Origin: Erodium maritimum
Lineage: Eukaryota > Streptophyta > Magnoliopsida > Geraniales > Geraniaceae
Direction: 5' to 3'
NCBI GenBank assembly: GCA_963921825.1
Contig: OY997591.1
Location: 37,097,825 to 37,161,824 of the forward strand
Length of the DNA: 64,000 bases
Positions 57,201 to 64,000 of the stretch are shown piece by piece. Position 1 is the stretch's first letter. Each line of letters begins with the position of its first letter. A program made the position numbers and the translations under genes. The notes under the pieces are model-generated. The model worked only from the letters and a program-made list of their open reading frames with translations. It was not told where the DNA came from and ran no database searches.

Positions 57201-57267
57201 TCCAAAATATTTAAATTTTCCTGTTTTTCGCCGATTTGACTGGCGTTGACCAGGAGCAGTTCTTACA
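54234..57267 (-). mobile_element. Solo LTR (Tekay type), 3034 bp
   Basis: Runs from TGTCACGCCCC to GCAGTTCTTACA, flanked by GAAAC (54229-54233 and 57268-57272). The terminal region resembles element D more than element A (GTTCTTACA versus GGTTATTACA). The palindrome is damaged here (GGTGAGTGTTCTCACC at about 54511). It contains a main array of about seven units (55100-55465). Confidence 0.94.
55095..55470. repeat. LTR tandem array
   Basis: About seven long units (AACAACCCCACGGGCACTCA, TGGCCACCCAAGACACACCA). The regular reading frame at 54809-55501 is produced by the repeat. Confidence 0.9.
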
Positions 57268-57310
57268 GAAACAACATATGCATCCCGATGACACTTGCTT
57301 ATAGTTAAAA

Positions 57311-57705
57311 GGGATAACGTTGGATCCTAACTGTGTTGGAAAGGTGTTTTTCACGTCCTAACTAAGAGTCACCTTTTGTTACATGTCCTATACCAAAGGT
57401 CATCTTTTGTCACATGTCCTATACAAAAGGTGGTTTTTTTTACAAAACATGAAAAATGACACCAAAAAGCAGTTATTTTTTTTGTTAATTTATACCACCT
57501 ACCTCTTGTAGTGCACTGATAAACGCAAATTATACAAAAATTAAGAGGAAAAACCATCGAATGCGAACGTTATACGACTTTTTTGGTGTCATTTTTCATG
57601 TTTTGTAAAAAAACCACCTTTGGTATAGGACATGTAACAAAGGGTGACACTCAGTTAGAACGTGAAAAACACATTTCCAACACAGTTAGGATTCAGGATT
57701 TTCCT
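57311..57705. mobile_element. Mutator-type MITE with long inverted repeats
   Basis: 395 bp. The left about 165 bp and right about 140 bp are inverted copies (GGATCCTAACTGTGTTGGAA on the left, its near-complement TTCCAACACAGTTAGGATT on the right), enclosing an about 90-bp centre. The 9-bp duplication TAGTTAAAA flanks it (57302-57310 and 57706-57714). Nine bases is the hallmark of the Mutator superfamily. The element has no coding capacity, so it depends on a transposase elsewhere. Confidence 0.88.
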
Positions 57706-57714
57706 TAGTTAAAA

Positions 57715-58107
57715 CAATTTTAAGTACATCTAGATGTAGTGCTTACATGAACTATATCACTTGACATATCAAATGTAATAATAAGGGTTATCAGTCTAGT
57801 TTGATAAAAATGTATGTCAATAAATGCATTGGAAGTGTACATACGAAGTTGGTCTTGTGAATATGGACACCGATTGGTGCGTACATTTTGATCTCATGCA
57901 TAATTTGGCATCGCACGACGTCGAGTGCTACCCATTGTTAATGTTTTGTTGTGAATAAAAAATATGTATAAAGTTACCTAACAAAAATACCGACACATGT
58001 ATAACTAACGGCACTTGATAATGGTGTCTTATACTTGCTTCTGTCATGAAGCCAAATCGTGAGAGAGAAGCGGGACTTCATAAAGGGTTGAAATGATTCA
58101 CGAGACT
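57715..58107 (-). pseudogene. Possible upstream piece of the Ulp1-like pseudogene
   Basis: On the - strand around 57950-57840 a short frame reads QWVALDVV...HEIKMYAPIGV, which resembles the HWxxxxVDL region with the catalytic His of Ulp1-like proteases (here Gln takes its place). The match is short and weak. The rest shows nothing recognisable. The copia element begins at 58108. Confidence 0.3.
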
Positions 58108-58432
58108 TGTTAGGGTATAAAAACGTGGAACAATATTCAAGCAAGAAGAAACCAAGAGAAAATAAGCAATCACACAAGAATTTACGTGGTTCAGCAATTT
58201 ACCTACGTCCACGGTCTCACTACTCTCTTCTTATTGCTCTCACAATGAATGAATGATTTGGATTTACAAGTACATGGTATTTATAGAAGAACACAATGGG
58301 TAAATAAGGTATGAATTAAGTTTCCTAATCCTAATAGGAAACTCTTCTAATTGCCTACTCAAGTCTTTACCTAAATCTATTAGGAAGACTAAACCTTTCC
58401 TTATTAAAAAGCAAGTCTCCACAACCCTAACA
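58108..58432 (-). repeat. 3' LTR of copia element, 325 bp
   Basis: TGTTAGGGT ... ACCCTAACA, with perfect 9-bp terminal inverted repeats. The partner LTR lies beyond the window. Confidence 0.88.
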
Positions 58433-58545
58433 ATCTTCGACTTGTAGAATGTCCATGTAAGTATTCACTTCACTCCTACTCATGTAACTCCAGTAACACC
58501 CCAATGCACCATCAATAAGCTTCTGAGGTAGTGAGACATCTTCCT

Positions 58546-59473
58546 TCAACTATGCATGAAGGCTAGCTGAAGTTATGCATAACTTTAGTTTCTCCGTTGT
58601 AACAACCTTGGTCAACATAGTTGCAGGATTCTTTGACCCAAGGATTTTCTTCAAGGACAAAGTATCATCATTCATTAATCCTCTAATGAAATGATATCTC
58701 AAATGAATATGCTTCGTCCTAGCATGAAACACATGATTCTTGGCAAGGTGAATGACGCTCTGATTGTCGCTATACAAAGGATTGCCTGCTTGTTTTTTCC
58801 CTAACTCCTTCAACAAATTCTTCAACCAGATCATTTCCTTTCCTGCTTCTGAAATAGCCATTTACCCAGCTTTAGTGGTTGAAAGAGAAACACTCTTCTG
58901 TAGTCAAGACATCCAACTAACTACTGTGCCACCTAAGGTAAAGACGTACCTTTTAGTACTATTTCTTGTGTCCAAACATCCACCTAAGTCTACGTTAGAA
59001 AACTCTTCTAAGATTACATCCTTCTTCTTGAAATGTAGTGCAACCTTTGAAGTTCCTTTCAAGTAGCGAAGCAACCACTTGATTGCTTCCCAATTCTCTC
59101 TCCCAGGATTAGACATGAATGTACTAACAACTCCCACTTCATGTGCAATGTGTGGCCTTATGCAAACCATTGCGTACATCAAACTGCCCACTGTTGATGT
59201 GTACTGAACTTTAGTCATTTCTTCCTTTTCTTTATCCGTCTTAGGTGATTGTTCTCGAGTGAGTTTGAAGTGACCTCCAAATAGCATACTTCTTGTCTTA
59301 GCATCTTGGAGACTGAACTTATTCAAAATATTCTCAATATACTTCTCTTGAGATAGTTGTAAACTTCCATCAGACCTATCCCTATTGATGCTCATTCCGA
59401 GTATTTGCTTCGCTATGCCTAAGTCCTTCATCTTAAACTCTTCATACATATGTCTCTTCAACTTGTTGATTTC
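58546..59473 (-). pseudogene. Copia RNase H and RT C-terminal half
   Basis: The - strand from 59473 reads IN-KLKRHMYEEFKMKDLGIAK, ILGMSINRDRSDGSLQLSQE, KYIENILNKFSLQDAKTR and VGSLMYAMVCIRPHIAHEVG. The RNase H follows (LRYLKGTSKVAL, VVSWMS-stop, STTKAG-stop-MAISEAGKEMIWLKNLL, LYSDNQSVIHLAKN, TKHIHLRYHFIRG). Two in-frame stops lie near 58915 and 58865. The ends match copia Pol. Confidence 0.9.
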
Positions 59474-59509
59474 CTTTCTTTTATTAGTCACAATGAGTTC
59501 TCCTCCTAA

Positions 59510-61220
59510 ATCCCTTGACCCTTCCTCTCACCCCTTCCCAAACCACCATCCTCTCGCATCTTCATCTGTTATCTCCCTTCAGATTACTCCAATGACCAGC
59601 TGTTCGATCTCTTTTCAGTCCATGGAACAGTCAGCCGAGCCTTCATCCCTTCCAAGCCAACCAAAACTGGAAAACGCTTCGGTTTCGTGTTCTTTCTTTC
59701 CTTGAAAGTTGCTGCTTCGGTTGTCGCAACCAAGAATCGATCCTGGTTGGGTTCAAATCGGTTGATTGTTGATTTCGCCCTTGGACCTTCCCCGTCCTCT
59801 AGCAGCACTCCGAAGGCGATTTCCCCGCGTGCTGTCTCCAAACATCGTTCGTTCAAAGAGGTGGTGGCTGGTGCTGCAGTTTCGCCTCCTCCTTCCATCT
59901 TCGACCCCGGCTCTGGTAAACCCCGCTTTTGTTCAGGCTCCTTCAACCCTTGGACTGCAAACGTGCTTCGCTCAGCTATCATTGGTGTAGCCCGGGACAA
60001 TCGTTCTTTTGTCGCACTTCAAGCCGCTCTCCCCCCCTCGTTGCTCGGTTTTGTTAGCCTCCACGAACCTGGGGGCAGAGCTTTCATGATTCGTTTGAAC
60101 TCTGCGGAAGCTTTCAAGTCGACAAATTTGTCGCTTGGATTGAACTTCGACCTCTGTTCAACGATTTCTTCACGGATCTGAGTTCGGTTATTGACGGAGG
60201 TTGCTTTGGCGGGATCTCCTTGAAGGGAATTCCTCTATCCGGTTGGTCGGTGGGCTCAATTCGTAGTATCGCTTTGACTATTGGAACTGTAATCGTCGTC
60301 CATCCTTGTTCTTCATCCTTCACCCGCTTTGATCAAGCTTATGTCCTCATCTTCTCGCGACGTCCAGTCTCGCTAGTTGTCTCAATCGAACTGGAAATCG
60401 GGAACTCAAAATTTACCATGTGGGTATCTGGTCGCGATTCTCATATGGTCCCTGTTTCTGAACCCTTTGACCTTGAACTGGACTTCCCCGAGGATGGGGT
60501 ACGTGGTTCAGAGCAGGATCCACTCGAGTATGAAGATGGAGAAGTGCATCTTGATGTCGACTCACCTCTTAGAAGACCTCTGGTTTCAGAGTTGCCGGAT
60601 CTGATTCAATCAGCCTCGCTCCGGCCAATCATCGTCGCTCCTCTGCCTCGCCGTGGCCGGACCTCTCCTTCGTAATCTGGAGAGGTGTGTGTCGCCTCGT
60701 CTTCTCCATTTTAGAGTACCGAGATTCTCGCCTCTTTGGTTCCCAAGCCCACGCTGTCTCTCTCTTCTCGATTCAATGGGATGGATTTAATGCGCCGCTC
60801 CTCGATCTCTGCTCTATCTCCTGGGCCGGAACCCCTTGACCAAACAGCTTTTGAATTGGGCCTGTCTTCTACCAATTTGGGCATGTTTACCCAAGGCACT
60901 ACAGTAGTTCCCAAGCCCAACTCCCTCTTTACAGCTCCCAAGCCTCCGATCCCTCGTCCCGACCCTCAAAATTTCTCGTCCTTCATTGCGGATATTGTCT
61001 CCCCCTCAACCGCCCCTGTTCCAATCCTCTCCCGTCCCAAAACAGAAGAACAAAAGGATCGGGAATTGTAAGCAGAAGCTCATTCAGACTCTCAAATACA
61101 TTAGTCCCTCGCGCTCGCTTTGGAAGAAGTTTGAGGCTAAACGTGCTTGGACCCTTTCTAAATCGATGGGCTTCACCTCTTCTCGTGGCAACAAGGACAC
61201 CATCCAAATGTTTCTGTAGA
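59510..61220 (+). pseudogene. LINE ORF1 with RRM (BNR-like), frameshifted
   Basis: An RNA-binding ORF1 protein. RNP2 reads IFICYLP and RNP1 KRFGFVFF, about 39 residues apart, as in canonical RRMs. The middle (FNPWTANVLRSAIIGVARDNRSF) and the DUF4283-like stretch (ISLKGIPLSGWSVGSIRSIA, then DQAYVLIFSRRPVSLVVSI) follow after a frameshift near 60140. An acidic, proline-rich linker leads to the C-terminal helix. Stops at about 60181, 60675 and 61071 break it. It would bind LINE RNA. Confidence 0.78.
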
Positions 61221-61235
61221 TTCTATAATTGTTAG

Positions 61236-61253
61236 CCCCCCCCCCCCCCCCCC
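61236..61253 (+). repeat. C18 homopolymer in LINE 3' UTR
   Basis: Eighteen consecutive C followed by GGGG, 15 bp after the ORF1 stop. Confidence 0.95.
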
Positions 61254-61360
61254 GGGGCTTTTCTCGCTTCAGTTTCTTTGCTCTTCGCCTTTTGATTGTA
61301 TTTCTCCTCTGGAGAGTTTCGATTGGTCGAATAAAATCTGTTTTTTTTCTGATAAAAAAA

Positions 61361-62300
61361 AACTTGTTGATTTCAACCATATTGGATCCTACAATCAACA
61401 TGTCATCAACATACGACAATAATATGATGTAGGATTCATTGAATGCTTGACATAGCAACAATGATCCATGCCACATCTTGAGGACTCACTCCTCATCATA
61501 AAATCGTCAAACTTTAAGTACCACTGTCTTGGTGCTTGTTTCACACTATACAAACTTTTCTGCAATTTGCAAACCATGTCTTCACTCCCAGCTCTCTGGA
61601 AACCCTCAGGTTGTACCATATAAATATCTTCATCAAGATCACCGTGTAAGAATGCGGTCTTCACATCTAGTTGCTCTAGATGAAGATCATCTACAACCAC
61701 GCTACCTAACACAATCCTGATAGTAGTCATCTTGACTACTGGAGAGAATATCTCGTTGTAGTCAATCCCCTTCTTCTGTTGAAAGCTTTTGAATAATAAC
61801 CTTGCCTTGTACCTCTTGTTACCATCATGTTCTTCCTTGCCCCTGAACACCCATTTATTTTGTAGAGCCTTTTTTTTCAGTCGGTAACTTATTCAATGAC
61901 CAAGTTTCATTCTTTTCAAGAGATTTCATCTCTTCATCCATGACTGACTCCCACTTAATCGAATCATCCATTTGAACTACCTTTGTATAAGACTGGGGCT
62001 CTCCATTCTCAGTCAACAATAAATAATATAGTGATGGAGAGAACCGTTCTGGAGGTCTTGACACTCTGCTCGATCTCCTCACTTTATCTACTGGGGTAGC
62101 CGATAGTATTTCCTCATTATTTTCCTGCACTTGACTCTCTCTGCTGCCTGTAAAATATTCCACTGTAATATCTTGCAACAGTTCTTCTTCCTTGCCTTCG
62201 AGCTCTTTAGTGATATCTTGTTCTATACTCAAGCGATCCTTGTACGTAGCGTTTACACATAATGTGACATCTCTGCTTCTGATGACTTTCATCTTTGACT
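61361..62300 (-). pseudogene. Copia RT N-terminal half
   Basis: The - strand reads MKVIRSRDVTLCVNATYKD, then a variable linker with RRSSRVSRPPERFSPSLYYL. RT proper follows: WESVMDEEMKSLEKNETWSL, a frameshift near 61860, WVFRGKEEHDGNKRYKARLL, DYNEIFSPVVKMTTIRIVL, LDVKTAFLHGDLDEDIYM and SLYSVKQAPRQWY. The catalytic LLSYVDDMLIVGS lies just before the LINE insertion. A second frameshift lies near 61440. Confidence 0.9.
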
Positions 62301-62976
62301 AATCCCAGAATTTATACCCCATGTCATACGATCCATAGATAATGAAGACATACTCCTTTACTTTTGGATCGAGCTTGTCCATATCGAAATCCTTTAATCT
62401 CACATAAGAAAAACAACCAAAGACTCGCAAATGTTGAAGATTTACCTATTTTCCATGCCATTATTCAGGAGTCTTGAATCCCAAAGGAACTAAGGGTCCA
62501 AGATTGATGAGGTATACTGTTGTGCTCACTCCGTATGCCCAAAACATTTTAGGCAATCCTGCTTGAATCCTCATACTCTTCACCCTCTCGTTCAGCGTTC
62601 AGTTCATCCCCTCAGCAACACCATTATGTTGGGGAGTCTCAGGCTCAGTTTTCAACATCCTTATACGATGCTCAGCAGAAAAATCAATAAACTCATCACT
62701 ACTATACTCACCACTATTTCCAGACTTTAAACACTCCACTTTTAAGTTAGTTTCATTCTCAACAATAGCTTTCCACTTCTTAAAGGTATTAAAAACTTCA
62801 TATTTGCGCTTTAGAAAGTAAACCCGTACCTTTCTTGTGGAATCATTAGTGAAGGTGACATAGTAGCGAGATCCTCCAATGGATGGAACTTTTGTACGTC
62901 CATACACGTCTGAATGCACCATTTCCAGCTTCTTTACGTTATGAGGTTTCCCTAACTTCGCAAAGCTAACTCGTTT
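62301..62976 (-). pseudogene. Copia integrase
   Basis: The - strand carries MVHSDVYGRTKVPSIGGSRY (first catalytic Asp in HSDV), VTFTNDSTRKVRVYFLKRK, CLKSGNSGEYSSDEF (second Asp position reads Asn-Ser-Gly in place of DNGGEY) and PETPQHNGVAEGMN (Glu present). The region toward 62301 is the integrase tail (YDMGYKFWD). The loss of the second catalytic Asp suggests an inactive enzyme. Confidence 0.88.
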
Positions 62977-63643
62977 CTACTTTTCAAACACGCATGGTTC
63001 GCAAAAACTAACCTTCCTATTCTTTAATTCTGGAATCTTCCCTTTTGAAGCTAACATCTTCATTCCTTTCTCACACATATGCCCAAGTCGTTGGTGCCAT
63101 AGAGTTGAAGAATCTGGCTCATCAATAATTGCAGTAACCTCTTCCATTGGCATCTCCGTCATGTATAAAGTTCCCCTCTTCCATCCTCGAGTAATAATGA
63201 AGTTCCATTTTGATCCCTTCCATTGGTCGTCTTTAAAGGTTATACCGTATCCCAAACTGTCCAGATTACTTACAGAGATCAACATTCTCCTTATGGTAGG
63301 GATATACCATATACCTTACATCTTTTAACGTCCAAATTGTACCCATGGGAGTTTTGAGATTTACATCTCCTATGCCTGTAATTTCTTCCGTCTCATCATT
63401 AGCTAAATGAACTATACCTTTTATAGGTCTAAAATTCACTAGCATATTTTTATAATGGGTAGTATGGAAAGAAGCACCTGAATCCATGATCCATGACTCA
63501 ACCGGGCTTTCTACACAACATATCAAAGCGTCATCTTCAAATTCCTCTATCGCATTCACCGAGTTGTTCTCCTTTCTTTCCTTCTTTTGGTTCGGGCATT
63601 GATTCTTGAAGTGGCCAGTTTGTTCATAATTATAGCAAGTCAC
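62977..63643 (-). pseudogene. Copia protease, GAG-pre-integrase and zinc knuckle
   Basis: Reading leftward from 63643: a nucleocapsid knuckle whose second Cys is Tyr (CYNYEQTGHFKNQC), then the protease active site IMDSGASFHTTHY (D-S-G). After a frameshift near 63285 comes MLISVSNLDSLGYGITFKDD and the GAG-pre-integrase motif LWHQRLGHMCEKGMKMLASK with CEPCVFEK. The order is that of copia polyproteins. Confidence 0.9.
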
Positions 63644-64000
63644 GCCTGCTCTTCTTTTAGATTGTCCTCTCCTTCTAGACTTCGATTTGCCTCACCCTTT
63701 GTTCTTCCACCTTTCAAAGTTCCTACCTCTTCCTTCCACGTTCAATACGGAGCCTGACGATTCTCCAGAATTCCTTATACGAATGTCTTCCCCGAGAATC
63801 AAGTCTCTTATCCCCTCGAACGAGAGCTTAGTTTATCCAGACGAACTACTAACTGGTGTGACAGTTCCTGATCAACTATTAGGTAAGGAAGACAGCAATA
63901 ACATGGCTTGTACCTCATCATCGAATTTAATTTCCACTGACACTAATCTGGATAGTATCATATGAAATTCGTTCACATGATCAGTAATATTAAGACTTTC
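63644..64000 (-). pseudogene. Copia gag (partial)
   Basis: From the window edge the - strand reads ESLNITDHVNEFHMILSRLV, then SVEIKFDDEVQAMLLLSSLP and NSWSGTV, the UBN2-type Gag of copia elements. After a frameshift it continues LSFEGIRDLILGEDIRIRNS and the basic linker before the knuckle. A frameshift near 63830 and a stop are present. The N-terminus is outside the window. Confidence 0.85.

Larger units (their letters stand above)
59474..61360 (+). mobile_element. LINE copy with RRM-type ORF1 and no ORF2
   Basis: A 1887-bp insertion in the copia RT with the 14-bp duplication AACTTGTTGATTTC (59460-59473 and 61361-61374) and a 3' A-tail (about 61353-61360). ORF1 fills it: Met at 59493, a frameshift, then an RRM (IFICYLPSDYSNDQLFDLF at 59558, KRFGFVFF near 59675-59700). 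Further frameshifts lead to ISLKGIPLSGW (60208 onward) and a C-terminal end SLWKKFEAKRAWTLSKSMGF at about 61118. The 3' UTR follows directly. RRM-bearing ORF1 is known from the BNR clade of plant L1 LINEs. ORF2 is absent. Confidence 0.85.
58108..64000 (-). mobile_element. Ty1/copia retrotransposon, cut by window edge
   Basis: A copia element on the - strand. The 3' LTR is at 58108-58432 and the domain order going right is RNase H, RT, integrase, protease, gag, which is the copia order (GAG-PR-IN-RT-RH) read backwards. AGACT (58103-58107) is the left target copy; the right one lies outside. An RRM-ORF1 LINE (59474-61360) splits the RT. The short LTR and Gag sequence resemble the Tork branch. 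Stops and frameshifts inactivate it. Confidence 0.92.

Overview
The window is nuclear DNA of a flowering plant, probably a eudicot; the species cannot be told from the sequence. Evidence: plant-type LTR retrotransposons primed by initiator tRNA-Met, plant LINE fragments, MITEs, a FAR1-related transposase and an Ulp1-like protease. No intact host gene was found, and almost every base can be assigned to a mobile element, its remnants or tandem repeats.

Backbone. The oldest layer is a broken FAR1/FRS-type (Mutator-like transposase) coding sequence on the + strand, now in three pieces (about 4592-5505, 17436-17931, 38654-39980), and an Ulp1-like cysteine protease pseudogene pointing toward it on the - strand (about 53400-54010 and 57850-57980). 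A 3' LINE fragment on the - strand (41750 to about 53165) lies between them.

Insertions. Most boundaries are exact, with TG...CA termini and 5-bp target duplications. Element A (5506-17435, -, ACATT) is a long-LTR Ty3/gypsy chromovirus of Tekay/Del type. It carries a nested solo LTR (5873-9198, GGGGA). The CRM-like Ty3/gypsy element (17932-38653, +, AAAAG) sits inside the transposase reading frame. It was itself hit by a solo LTR (22242-25733, GCATA), by a complete Tekay-type element D (26089-36848) and by a 184-bp poly(A) retroposon (38239-38422, 16-bp duplication). Further right are a solo LTR (41835-46359, TAAAG) holding a smaller solo LTR (43133-44440, CACCC), the coding-less element C (46489-51580, TAAAT), a solo LTR (54234-57267, GAAAC), a Mutator-type MITE (57311-57705, 9-bp duplication) and a Ty1/copia element (58108 to beyond 64000, -). 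The copia element is split by a LINE copy that keeps an RRM-type ORF1 but no ORF2 (59474-61360, 14-bp duplication). The left edge (1-2524) is the end of another Tekay-type LTR.

All coding regions are decayed by stops, frameshifts or deletions. The long LTRs share a variable tandem array, a conserved 18-bp palindrome and a common terminal sequence. Three element leaders carry a 14-bp palindrome at the same distance from the primer binding site, with paired base changes in one copy. That palindrome is the most testable unexplained signal here.
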